Shown: one piece after another, positions 26,101-34,029 of the stretch
Numbering within the stretch: the stretch's first letter is position 1
Layout: the number at the start of each line of letters is the position of its first letter
Assembly (NCBI GenBank): GCA_049602155.1
Contig: JBMYRH010000005.1
Coordinates: 186,001 to 250,000, forward strand
Direction of reading: 5' to 3'
Length of the DNA stretch: 64,000 nucleotides
From: JBMYRH01 sp049602155
GTDB taxonomy: Bacteria > Myxococcota_A > UBA9042 > PHBI01 > JBMYRH01
Translations under genes and position numbers: made by a program
The notes under the pieces: generated by a model
Database searches by the model: none
The model's input: the letters and a program-made list of their open reading frames with translations, nothing else
What the model was told of the DNA's origin: nothing

Positions 26101-27479
26101 GTGGCGACGATGGCTGCGGGAGCACGTGTGGTGCGTGCCAAGCTGGCTATGCCTGCACCGAAGCTCAGACGTGTGAAGCGGATGACTTGGTGCCGGGCAA
26201 TGTCTGCTTCAACCCCCTGTTTATCCCCTCCGCGCCTTATGTGGTGACCGGGACGACGGAGGACTTTAACGCTAACTATTCCTTTACCGGCACAGCGTGC
26301 CCCGGCGAAGGGTACGGCATGGGGGCGGCCTCAAGCGATGTGGCCTATCGCTTCACTGCGCCCTTTACAGCCACCTACACGTTCCGCCTCGCGGGCGAGT
26401 ATGACTCGCTCATCTATGTCGTCGATGACTGCTTCGCCGTGGACGACACCTGCCACGGCGCATCCGACCTCTACAACGGCGCCGAAGAGGTCGTCGTGGT
26501 CTCGATGGTCGCCGGTCAGACCGTCTTCGTGATCGTCGACGGATTCAGCAATTCCTCTAATTTCAAGGGGGATTACACGCTCACGGTTGATGAGCCGTGC
26601 ATCCCGGCTTGCGCGGGCAAACAGTGCGGTCCAGACGGCTGTGGTGCGACGTGCGGAGAGTGCCAGGGCAGCGATATCTGTGACATGGATGGTCTCTGCC
26701 TCGACGCGGCGAGCATCCCGGGGAACATCTGCGAGAACCCCTTCACCATCACCGCGGGTGAGACCGTCTCGGGAGACACGACAGCCGCCTCCAACGCCTT
26801 CTCCTTCGTGAATGATGCGTGCGTGGGTGCGTACGCGGGTAAAGGTGGCGCGTCTCGAGACCTTGTCTACCGCTTTCAAGCCCCGGCAGATGCTGTCTTC
26901 GAGGTCACCCTGTCGAGCGACTTTGATGCGGCGATCTACGTCATCGAGCAGTGCGATGCGGCAGACGACACGTGCCTAGGCGGTGTGGATAACGCCATCT
27001 TGGGCGATGAAGTGCTGTCTTTCACGGCGACCGCAGGGCAGGACTACTTCATCGTCGTGGACGGTTGGAGCAACTCCACGGACCTCTACGGCACCTACAT
27101 GATGACCCTCACTGAGCCTTGCATTCAGCAATGCGATGGTAAGGTGTGTGGACCAGATGGCTGCGGTCAAAGCTGCGGCGAATGCCCCGGGTTTGACACC
27201 TGCAACAACGACGGCCAGTGCGAAGCTTGTGAGCCGGACTGTGATGACAAGGCGTGCGGCGATGACGGTTGCGGCAGCGTGTGTGGTGTCTGTGGAGTAG
27301 GCGAAGGCTGCACAGATCAGGGGCAGTGCTCGAGCTCCGCGTCGTGCACAGACTCTTGCGGCGGCGCTGGTGAAGGGTGCTTCTGCGACGAGTTCTGCTT
27401 TGACTCCGGTGATTGCTGTGACGACATCTGCAGCGTGTGCCTTGATGATCCTGCTGTAGCAGCGAAGTGCGGCCCTTGA
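23175..27479 (+). CDS. Mosaic lipoprotein: Cys-rich repeats, six Notch-like (LNR) repeats, five PPC-like domains, somatomedin-B-like tail
   Basis: 1434 residues. Signal MRLQLLRVAILTIIWVTAGC (lipobox TAGC), Thr/Ser linker, then in order: two CGxDGCGGxCGxC modules (~100-190); six LNR-like repeats (~190-440), each with a core such as GNGTCDEQLNCESHGYDSGDC; a third Cys module; then five ~135-residue beta domains (~480-1320) with the pattern GNxCxNP...GVYTVTVTGEFDSLxYV...CxGAxD...VFVVVDGWSN...YTLSVSEPC, each followed by a Cys module; two adjoining Cys modules; and a C-terminal somatomedin-B-like domain (CGGAGEGCFCDEFC...DCCDDIC). All repeats are exported. LNR domains bind Ca2+ in animal proteins. 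Likely a large adhesin or prey/surface contact protein. Confidence 0.85.
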   Translation: MRLQLLRVAILTIIWVTAGCSGDDPGAVIGDTTTSGTGSDTTPLSDATGSDWQSDASLTPDVSAGVADAAVASCDSVGAVRCFGGLPQVCADGAWAYTEPCGDGQICVDGLCVTGCAPSCDGLECGDDGCGGSCGACAEGFSCDSGACAEAVCEPDCGGKVCGADGCAGLCGECAVGELCAPDGTVCVACGPAEMLDCDKNCVATVSYADGNCDAVLACADLLYDGGDCPEECPPGQIINCSGTCSLAAWKGNGTCDEQLNCESHGYDSGDCDIPCEVGLTQDCDGGCSPVESYGDGTCDAPFSCADMAYDGGDCEIICDEGMIQNCEATCTTETWLGDDFCDSKLNCEAFDWDNGDCCPANWTKGCDEETCAPENLKANGVCDDVFACSNENFDGGDCPVICDEDKIENCEFGCTTATWLGDNFCDSKLNCEALNFDDLDCEPCYPDCEGKNCGSDGCTGSCGVCTVGLICGEGQVCGEPGQGSDCSDPLIVGAVPWTGTGDTKLTTANFQTELDACPGMNKAYGAGSNDHVYAFTPEITGVYTVTVTGEFDSLTYVAEVCEDIGSTCLGAVDNVGIAVEEVVFPGVAGERVYLFVDGWSNGSNLAGPYTIDVSEPCFPVCDGKVCGPDSCGSTCGQCESGSSCTSDGAECVDNTLIQGNTCVNPFEFGSAPGTVTGDSTYASNDYNVPLEGGCEGTSSTLGKGSFEQVWRFELQSVGVYTVSLTAEYDSALYIVGDCDAMSETCFGAKDSTGTEIVTVSGQPGEVIYIIVDGYSSTVNMVGPYVLSISEPCVGSCEGKVCGGDGCGGNCGACGEGEGCDPTGQCLPFEELPGNTCDNPVSMKTAPLFVTGETTAASNDFSFDGGECPGTIGSRGGMSNDRVHEFTAQVPGVYTFGLDGDFDTTLYVLGDCADVSGTCKGAADKVNETEYVLVSLQADETVFVVVDGWSDYSNTNGEYTLSVSEPCTPSCDGKTCGDDGCGSTCGACQAGYACTEAQTCEADDLVPGNVCFNPLFIPSAPYVVTGTTEDFNANYSFTGTACPGEGYGMGAASSDVAYRFTAPFTATYTFRLAGEYDSLIYVVDDCFAVDDTCHGASDLYNGAEEVVVVSMVAGQTVFVIVDGFSNSSNFKGDYTLTVDEPCIPACAGKQCGPDGCGATCGECQGSDICDMDGLCLDAASIPGNICENPFTITAGETVSGDTTAASNAFSFVNDACVGAYAGKGGASRDLVYRFQAPADAVFEVTLSSDFDAAIYVIEQCDAADDTCLGGVDNAILGDEVLSFTATAGQDYFIVVDGWSNSTDLYGTYMMTLTEPCIQQCDGKVCGPDGCGQSCGECPGFDTCNNDGQCEACEPDCDDKACGDDGCGSVCGVCGVGEGCTDQGQCSSSASCTDSCGGAGEGCFCDEFCFDSGDCCDDICSVCLDDPAVAAKCGP

Positions 27480-27495
27480 GCGGAGCGCAGATTTA

Positions 27496-28203
27496 ATGGG
27501 TCGCACGGCTGCGTTCTTCGATCTCGACGGCACCCTCGTGACAATCAACGGGGGGCGCTCGTGGATTGAGCGTGAGCACCGCCTAGGGCGTCTGTCGAGG
27601 CTCCATATGGCCAAAGGAGCTTGGTTTTTAGGGCTCTACTACTTCGGAGTCGTGAACATTGAGCGGGCGCTTGGCGCGGCGCTCGGCACGGTCGTCGGCG
27701 CGTCCGAGGAGGCGCTGCGCGAGGAGACGGCGGTCTGGTTCGCCGAGGACGTCGTGCAGTATTCCGCGCCTGGGGCGTGGCCCTTTTTGGAGGCGCATCG
27801 GGCACTTGGGCACCCCCTCGTCCTCATCACCTCCTCTTCGCCCTATGCGGCAGAATTGGCACGCCAGCACTTCGCGCTCGATGACGCGTTATCCACTGAG
27901 TATCTCTCAGAAGGGGGCCTCTTGACTGGGAAGTTCGGCCATCCGGCCTGCTATGGTGCGGGCAAGATTACGCACGCGGAGGCCTGGGCGAGTCAGCACG
28001 GGATCGACGTCGGCGCGAGCTACTTTTACACCGACAGCAACACGGACCTCCCTCTCTTGGAGCGGGTCGCCCACCCGAGACCGGTCGCACCAGATTTGCG
28101 TTTGTCGTGGCAAGCGCGTCGTCGCGGCTGGTCTGCCATGGACTGGTCGGTGACGGATGATCGCGTGTCCGCTCGGTGCCTCGCTGAGCTCCAACGCGGC
28201 TGA
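27496..28203 (+). CDS. HAD-IB family phosphatase
   Basis: 235 residues. HAD motif I is AFFDLDGTLV (nucleophile Asp and second Asp), motif II is LVLITSSSPY, motif III is GAGKITHAEAWA, and motif IV is YFYTDSNTDLPLLERV. A cap with long helices lies between I and II. The ending HPRPVAPDLRLSWQARRRGW matches the subfamily (SerB-like, TIGR01490 type) whose members dephosphorylate phosphoserine-like or lipid phosphate substrates. Cytoplasmic. Follows the mosaic lipoprotein by 16 bases and may be transcribed with it. Substrate not known. Confidence 0.9.
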   Translation: MGRTAAFFDLDGTLVTINGGRSWIEREHRLGRLSRLHMAKGAWFLGLYYFGVVNIERALGAALGTVVGASEEALREETAVWFAEDVVQYSAPGAWPFLEAHRALGHPLVLITSSSPYAAELARQHFALDDALSTEYLSEGGLLTGKFGHPACYGAGKITHAEAWASQHGIDVGASYFYTDSNTDLPLLERVAHPRPVAPDLRLSWQARRRGWSAMDWSVTDDRVSARCLAELQRG

Positions 28204-28217
28204 GGCCACACCGTGAC

Positions 28218-29042
28218 TCAGTCTCCGGCTCGCGCCGAGGCGATCCCGAGGATTCGCCCACTCGCTGACTGCACCTCGCAGGTCCAGTTACCGGTCCAGC
28301 TGGGTTGCAGCCGTTGACGTGACCAAGTGCGCCACTTGGGGCTCTTGCCGACCTCAAGCTCCACGCGAGAGACCACCCGTCCGTCACGTTTCCAGACATG
28401 GGTCACTTGGGTCGTTTGCTGTCTGTTCTCAAAGACGCAGAAGCAGTGAAAGCGTCGAGGGAGCGTGGCAAAGCGGCTGTCGATACCGGTGGGCTCGCGA
28501 CGTTTGACCTCAGTGGCGATCGCGAGGTCCACGAGCTTCAGGCCGTCGACAGCACCTCGGAGTTCCACACCTGGTCGCGGTGAGTTCACTGTGCGCTTGG
28601 CTTCGATTGCGGGCACAGCAGCCGCCTGCTCTGATTCGACGCCCTCTGTGGCGCCCTTTAACGGCATATTGACGGCCGGGTCATCCATCGCAGCACGGCG
28701 CTCGAATTGCGTCAGCCCAGGCTCGTCAGGCGTGTCTTTGGCGGCGCCGATGACGGTGCTCCCCATCACGTCCTCGGTGGGGCGCTCATTGTCTTGAGGG
28801 GCGCGTTTGGGCGCAGGCGCAGCTCTCCTTGACTGGGCCTCTTTGATGGCTCGTCGCTCGGTCGCTGTCATGGTTTGGCGACGCGGCGGGAGTGTCTCCG
28901 GAGGGGGACTCGCGGGCTGTGCGGTCTTCGCTGCAGGAAGGGGAGGGCGAGCCTCTGAGGCGGCTGGAGCGGGTTCACCTCCACACTGGGTCAGGGCGAC
29001 CACGGTCAAGAGCAAGGCTGCGAGGTGAGGGCTCGGGCTCAT
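28218..29042 (-). CDS. DUF2914-type exported protein
   Basis: 274 residues from the ATG at 29042, chosen because it begins a signal-like stretch (MSPSPHLAALLLTVVALTQC). The Cys could be lipidated, but Gln before it is unusual for a lipobox. A long Ala/Pro/Glu-rich disordered region (20-175) follows. The last ~85 residues, RFHCFCVFENRQQTTQVTHVWKRDG...WRTWSRQRLQPSWTGNWTCEVQS, match the DUF2914 pattern of aromatic and Trp-Arg residues. Members are periplasmic or surface proteins of unknown role. Divergent from the EIIA-like gene, sharing a ~100-base promoter region that includes a T8 tract. Confidence 0.7.
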   Translation of the reverse strand: MSPSPHLAALLLTVVALTQCGGEPAPAASEARPPLPAAKTAQPASPPPETLPPRRQTMTATERRAIKEAQSRRAAPAPKRAPQDNERPTEDVMGSTVIGAAKDTPDEPGLTQFERRAAMDDPAVNMPLKGATEGVESEQAAAVPAIEAKRTVNSPRPGVELRGAVDGLKLVDLAIATEVKRREPTGIDSRFATLPRRFHCFCVFENRQQTTQVTHVWKRDGRVVSRVELEVGKSPKWRTWSRQRLQPSWTGNWTCEVQSASGRILGIASARAGD

Positions 29043-29144
29043 AGCCTGAACGCATACATTTTTTTTCCGAGTTTCGCACCCCACTCTATCCTAAAGGACG
29101 TGTGTCCTGTCAGGCATCACGCACCTTCTACTGAGGAGTTCTAC

Positions 29145-29543
29145 ATGCTCAAGCCTCTCCTGAGCTGCCCCGAATCGCAGGTGGGTGAAGACCTCCGACT
29201 GACTGCTCGATCGCGTGCAGAGGTCCTGGCACAAGTCGCCCGCGAGGTCGCAGCGCCGTGCCCTCAGCTCGACGCTGTCGCTATCGAGGCTGCACTTCAA
29301 GCGCGTGAAGAGGAGGCCTCGACCGAGCTCGAAGGGGGGTTCGCGATGCCGCACGCGGTGCTCGCGGGGCTCGCGGAACCACGCATGCTCAACGTCGCCT
29401 TTGAGGAGCCCGTTCAGTGGGGGGGCGAGGGGGGCGCGGTCAACCGCTGCGTCGTGATCCTTGTCCCGCCGGGGCGTGAGCGGGCGCACCTCAAGCTCGT
29501 CGCACAGGCCATCGGAGCGCGTCGCAAGACTGTCTGCGATTGA
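29145..29543 (+). CDS. PTS EIIA-Ntr (PtsN-like) domain, short at the C-terminus
   Basis: 132 residues from the ATG at 29145, with GAGGAG 7 bases upstream; the open frame upstream of it has no site. The phosphorylation signature is present: EASTELEGGFAMPHAVLAGL, in which the His of MPHA is the acceptor; VAFEEPVQW and VVILVPPGRERAHLKLVAQA follow. The usual final helix (LARLLRDPxxRExLL) is missing: the frame ends ...IGARRKTVCD. In a neighbouring frame the DNA reads ERVARLSAIDPDWG, which loosely fits that helix, so a frameshift (real or an error) is possible. Regulatory EIIA proteins of the nitrogen PTS act in the cytoplasm. No other PTS gene is nearby. Confidence 0.75.
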   Translation: MLKPLLSCPESQVGEDLRLTARSRAEVLAQVAREVAAPCPQLDAVAIEAALQAREEEASTELEGGFAMPHAVLAGLAEPRMLNVAFEEPVQWGGEGGAVNRCVVILVPPGRERAHLKLVAQAIGARRKTVCD

Positions 29544-29596
29544 CCCTGATTGGGGCACTGCGAAGTCCCCGATTTGCTGGGTAATGCACGATCTAA

Positions 29597-29626
29597 ACCC
29601 CTCGCTGAAACGGGGGTGTTTTTTCG
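29597..29626 (+). terminator. Probable Rho-independent terminator
   Basis: A six-pair stem ACCCCT/GGGGGT (29597-29602 with 29612-29617) and a nine-base loop, followed by GTTTTTTC. It lies 54 bases after the EIIA stop and 57 before the kinase start. A second hairpin, GGGGCACT...AGTCCCC at 29553-29571, precedes it. Confidence 0.65.
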
Positions 29627-29682
29627 ACAGGTTTAGGGGGCACGCCTAACCTCGCAGTGCATCGAAAGTAAGAAGGGGAATG

Positions 29683-32600
29683 ATGTCTCAGGTCGACCGC
29701 GCCGCCACCGAAAATGAACCTGGCTTTCAGATGGTGTGCCCGTCGTGTAACGCCACTTACGCCGCCGATGCGATTGTCTGTGAGTCGGACGGGACCGGTC
29801 TGCTTGAGGTACCGAAAGCGCCCCTCTTAACGGGGGGGACACTGGATGACCGTTACGACGTGCGTGGCGTCGTCGGTAGCGGCGGCATGGGCGTGGTCTA
29901 TCGCGCCTATCAGCGCGCTATGGAGCGCGAGGTCGCTATTAAGGTGCTGCACCCTCAGTACGCCCATGAGCCTCGCGCGGTGAAGCGCTTCTTTCGGGAG
30001 GCCCAGTCCGCCAGTCGGCTCATTCACCCAAACATCGTCACTGTGTACGACTTCGGGCGCTCCCGCGAGGGGCACTTGTACATGGTCATGGAACTCCTCG
30101 AGGGGTGGACGCTCGGTGATCTCATCTACCATCGGGCGCCTCTGAACCCGTCGACTGTCGTGCACTTGGGCGTGCAGATCTGCTCTGCGCTCGCCGCCGC
30201 GCACAACCGCCGGATCGTTCACCGCGACCTCAAGCCCGATAATGTGCAGCTCGTCAGCCGGGATGGGAGCATCTGGAGCAAGGTGCTCGACTTCGGTATC
30301 GCGCGGTTGATGCGGGATGAGTCGTCCTCCTTGGGGATGCACCTCTCGACGGTCGATATCGCCGGGACACCTGCGTACATGTCCCCTGAGCAGATCATGG
30401 GCAAGGATCCTGACCCGCGGTCCGACCTCTACTCGCTGGGGATCATCCTCTATGAGGCGCTGACCGGCGAACGCCCGTTCGACGATGACAATTCTGTGGC
30501 CCTCTGCATGAAGCAGTTGAATGATACGCCACCACCGCTGTCGTCTTTCCTCGCCCCTGAGGATCTCCCTGAGGACCTCGAGGCGATCGTCTCCCGCTTG
30601 ATGTCCAAGGACCTGAAAGAGCGCCCGTTGAGCGCTGCAGAGGTGAAAGCGTTGCTCGAGCGCTCGAAGCTCTACAAGGGCACAAGCCGGCTCAGTGAGC
30701 AGCCCAAAGTCAGCAAGGTCTCGCTCGGGTCGTTGCCGACGCGGCCAGACGCGGACGTCATCTCGGCGCTGGCTGAGTCCAACCCTGATCGTCGCGCGCA
30801 AGTCTTGGCGACCGCGTCGAAGCGCTTGGGTGATGTTATCCAAGGGGTGCGATCCGAGCCCCCCGGGAAGACTCAGGCCCCCCGTGGGCGCCACCGTACC
30901 CGCTCGGGCAAGCTCAACTCGTCGGGCTTCATCGTCATGATGGCAAGCCGGCAGGAGGAGCTCAAACACGAGTGCATCCGCCCTTGGCTTGATGCGCGTA
31001 CTGAAGAAGGGTGGGACGTGACACAGCGCGGCACGAGCATCACGCTGCGGGTGCCTCGCTTGAAGCAGAGCACAGCGACCTTTGGTAAGCAGCTCATCGC
31101 GAAGACGACCGAACTCAGAGACGCGCTTCGACGCGGAGGGGTGCTTATCCGTGCGGGCATCGTGGCGCCTACGGACGACGCGCTAGGTCCGCTGGCGTTG
31201 ATCGACTTGGCTCGAAGGTTGGCCGTCGCTGTGCCTTACGGCGAGTTGGCGATGCCGACAGCGCTCGCGAAACGTCTGGAGCTCCGTGTACGCCCAATCA
31301 CCGCGGTGTCGCTACCAAGCGGTGGCGAGATCTCCGGGAGCGCGATTGGCCCCAACGTCGCTGATGTTATGGAGCAGGCGCCCTTCTATGGACGCAGCCG
31401 TGAGCTGCGGTTGCTGGGTAACTTGGCCGAGCAGGCGCGCTCAGAAGGCGCTCAGGCTGTCTGGGTCAATGGGCCACGAGGGATAGGGCGGACCGCACTC
31501 TTGCGTGCCTTTTGCAACGACCGTCGACACCTCTACGTCCGAGTCTCACCCGCCGCCAAGGCCTGGCCGGGTCACAGTGCAGGGCGCTTAGTCCGTTTAG
31601 CGCTCGGTATCCCCGACACTGCGAACGAGGCCGATGTGCGCGTCTGTTTAGAGACGCTCCCTGTTCATCTGCGAGATCGCCTGGCGCTTTTGCTCTTGGA
31701 TGAGACGCCGGTCGACGCACTCGGAGCCCAGTCATGCGGTCACGCCGTGACCGAGGTGTTGGGGCGCTACGCCGGAGATGAACACACGACCTTTGTCATC
31801 GACGATGCCCATCTCCTCGATGAGGCGAGCCGCTGCCTCCTAGAGGACACCATTGAGGCCGCGTCTGAGCAGCCTTGGGTCTTCATCGCCAGCACACCGT
31901 CAGACGCTGATGTCCCGTTCGACGGGGCGGCTAAGGTTGAGTTGAGGCCGCTGGGTGGTCGCGCCATGGGGGCGCTGGCCGATCTCATCGAGGTCACCCC
32001 GGAATCCCGCTCTCGGCTGGTCTCTCAAGCGGCGGGTAACCCGCTCGCGCTCCGCCTACTCGCGAGTGTCTCCGCAGACGCTCGTCCGAATCGTGCGAGC
32101 CGTGTGCTCAGCACGCTTTTGCCGCAGCTCTTGCGAGACGCCAGTCCGCACCAGGCGAAAGCCGCATGGTTTGCCGCGCTCTTTGGGCAACCCGAGCCCG
32201 CCAATGATGTGCTCGTGCGCGCAGCGCGCCTCTACTTGGAGGTGGGCCTGGGGGACGAGCTTCGTCACTGGATCAGCGGCTGTCTGAAGTCCTTTGATGG
32301 GATGCGAGGGCGCCTTCGTTGGGCGTTCCTCGACGAGGGCTTCGCGGGCATCATGCGCGTGAAGCGCGTTGAGTCCCTCGGGCTTTGGGCGCTGGCCGCC
32401 CAAGACGCAGAGAGCTTCGCAGAGGGGTCACAGCATGCCCAAGAGGCTCACGCGCTCCGCATCGAGGGGGCACGCCTTCGAGCGTTGGCCGGAGATGTTG
32501 GCGGCGCAGTCGAGCGCTTTGAGGAGACCGTTGGGGAGGGCGTGCATCACGCCAAGTCCGACGCCGGCGCGTTGGTTCGCTTCGGCTCGGTGCTGCTCGA

Positions 32601-33504
32601 CCTTGGAGAGCGAGACCGCGCTGAGCGCGTCTTGGAGAGCGCGCGGCGCGTCTTGCGACATGACGAAGTGCCGGGCTTGTACGCTCAGCTGGCGGCGCTG
32701 CTTAGCCGATGCGCGATTCGCCGCAACGCCTCCGATGAGGCGATGGTCCTGCTCGGACGCTCCCGAGAGGTCGTCCGGCCTCTCCGGCAACTTGATGCGC
32801 GCCTTGCGCGCTCGATCGAGGCGCTGATTCAAGAAGTCCGAGCGGAGATCGCGCTCGCTGATGGAGACGCTGAGGCGACACGCACGAACCTCCGCCAAGC
32901 CCGAGATGGCTTTCGGGACTTAGGACGCTCCGCGGACGCGATTCGTTGTCTGATCGAGCTGGGTCGCGTCGAGTTGGATGATGAACAACCCTGCAACGCG
33001 ACCGACATCTTCCGGGCCGCGACCCGGTTGGCGAACACCCTTGGGTTGGCCGCGGAAGCACGTCGTGCACGCGCTGGCCTCGGCGAGGCGCTCGTCGGCT
33101 CAGGTGAGACTGAAGAGGGTACGGCTATTTTACGACGCGTGATGCGTGAGGCGGGGGGGCGCTGTCGGGACCGCACGGCGCTCGCGAGCGCAGCGATCGG
33201 CTTGTCCCGAGCGATGGTCTCTCGTGAACTCTCTGAGGATGCGATGCGCTACGCTGAGTTGGCCCTCGCCGACGCCGTCGACCCAACGGTGGCCGTTCGA
33301 GCGCACCTCGCAGTCGCTGAAGCTCAGATGATGGCGGGCAACGCACGGCATGCTGTGCGCACTTTCCAAAAGGCCGCGGACGCTGCCTGCGCAGTAGGTC
33401 ATGGGTTGCTCCGATCCCGCGCAGATACAAGGCTCGTCGACTTGGAGCTCATCCATGGGGTGTCTTTAGAGACATTCACCGCGGGAGCGAGCGCAGCGCT
33501 CTAG
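29683..33504 (+). CDS. Ser/Thr protein kinase fused to AAA/STAND ATPase and TPR repeats
   Basis: 1273 residues from the second of two adjacent ATGs, because GAAGGGG is 4 bases before it (only 1 before the first). N-terminus: zinc-ribbon-like CPSCNAT...CESDG. Kinase domain ~55-320 with GSGGMGVV (P-loop), VAIKVL (K87), HRDLKPDN (D182), DFGIARL (D203) and APE replaced by SPE in AYMSPEQ: all catalytic residues kept. Residues ~410-560 look like a degenerate class III cyclase-type domain. An ATPase follows: Walker A GPRGIGRTAL has Arg603 in place of Lys, Walker B TTFVIDDAHLLDEA. The last ~480 residues are TPR-like helices. No TM segment, so cytoplasmic. Typical myxobacterial signalling architecture. 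Ends overlap the Rrf2 stop by four bases. Confidence 0.9.
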   Translation: MSQVDRAATENEPGFQMVCPSCNATYAADAIVCESDGTGLLEVPKAPLLTGGTLDDRYDVRGVVGSGGMGVVYRAYQRAMEREVAIKVLHPQYAHEPRAVKRFFREAQSASRLIHPNIVTVYDFGRSREGHLYMVMELLEGWTLGDLIYHRAPLNPSTVVHLGVQICSALAAAHNRRIVHRDLKPDNVQLVSRDGSIWSKVLDFGIARLMRDESSSLGMHLSTVDIAGTPAYMSPEQIMGKDPDPRSDLYSLGIILYEALTGERPFDDDNSVALCMKQLNDTPPPLSSFLAPEDLPEDLEAIVSRLMSKDLKERPLSAAEVKALLERSKLYKGTSRLSEQPKVSKVSLGSLPTRPDADVISALAESNPDRRAQVLATASKRLGDVIQGVRSEPPGKTQAPRGRHRTRSGKLNSSGFIVMMASRQEELKHECIRPWLDARTEEGWDVTQRGTSITLRVPRLKQSTATFGKQLIAKTTELRDALRRGGVLIRAGIVAPTDDALGPLALIDLARRLAVAVPYGELAMPTALAKRLELRVRPITAVSLPSGGEISGSAIGPNVADVMEQAPFYGRSRELRLLGNLAEQARSEGAQAVWVNGPRGIGRTALLRAFCNDRRHLYVRVSPAAKAWPGHSAGRLVRLALGIPDTANEADVRVCLETLPVHLRDRLALLLLDETPVDALGAQSCGHAVTEVLGRYAGDEHTTFVIDDAHLLDEASRCLLEDTIEAASEQPWVFIASTPSDADVPFDGAAKVELRPLGGRAMGALADLIEVTPESRSRLVSQAAGNPLALRLLASVSADARPNRASRVLSTLLPQLLRDASPHQAKAAWFAALFGQPEPANDVLVRAARLYLEVGLGDELRHWISGCLKSFDGMRGRLRWAFLDEGFAGIMRVKRVESLGLWALAAQDAESFAEGSQHAQEAHALRIEGARLRALAGDVGGAVERFEETVGEGVHHAKSDAGALVRFGSVLLDLGERDRAERVLESARRVLRHDEVPGLYAQLAALLSRCAIRRNASDEAMVLLGRSREVVRPLRQLDARLARSIEALIQEVRAEIALADGDAEATRTNLRQARDGFRDLGRSADAIRCLIELGRVELDDEQPCNATDIFRAATRLANTLGLAAEARRARAGLGEALVGSGETEEGTAILRRVMREAGGRCRDRTALASAAIGLSRAMVSRELSEDAMRYAELALADAVDPTVAVRAHLAVAEAQMMAGNARHAVRTFQKAADAACAVGHGLLRSRADTRLVDLELIHGVSLETFTAGASAAL

Positions 33505-33929
33505 GCGGTTTGAGCGGTGCGGCCCGCGTCGAAGAATGACGCGACGGTCAGGTGTCGCAACTGAGCGGTCATCAATTGGTTGAGGGCGCTCATGCCGTCT
33601 CTGATTTCACACGATGGATGCAGGTGGCAGTCGCAGCCGGTGGTCTCCTCGATGCACCCCACGAGGGCCGTGGACTCGTCGAAGAGCTGGAGGAGCTCCA
33701 TCAGAGGGACCTCCTCGAGGGGGCGGGCTAGGGTGTAGCCGCCCATCGCTCCCTTGGTCGCAGAGGTGATGCCCCCACGCTTCAATAGCTGGAGGACTTT
33801 GGCGAGCAGAGGCTCCGGGAGCGTGTAGTGGTTCGCCACCGCGCGGACGCTCGCGACCTCTCGCCCTGGCAAGCTCAGGTATCGGAGGGCCAGCAAGGCG
33901 TACTCAGTCCGTCTATTGAGCTTCAGCAA
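33501..33929 (-). CDS. Rrf2-family transcriptional regulator
   Basis: 142 residues. The winged helix-turn-helix is at ~8-60 (TEYALLALRYLSL, then VRAVANHYTLPEPLLAKVLQLLKRGGI, and TKGAMGGYTLARP for the wing). Cysteines at VGCIEETTGCDCHLHPSCEIRDGM correspond to the Fe-S ligand region of IscR/RsrR/NsrR; four cysteines are present, so a cluster or metal is probable. It may sense iron, NO or redox state. Convergent with the kinase gene and divergent from a HAD phosphatase, with 100 bases between. Confidence 0.9.
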   Translation of the reverse strand: MLKLNRRTEYALLALRYLSLPGREVASVRAVANHYTLPEPLLAKVLQLLKRGGITSATKGAMGGYTLARPLEEVPLMELLQLFDESTALVGCIEETTGCDCHLHPSCEIRDGMSALNQLMTAQLRHLTVASFFDAGRTAQTA

Positions 33930-34029
33930 GGGGGTCCTAGGATGACAGCAGGGGCATGAATGGGGTACGACAAACGCTACCCGCCGGGTTCAAATATCGC
34001 AAGGGCGCGGGGCGTCAGGGAGGCGAACT

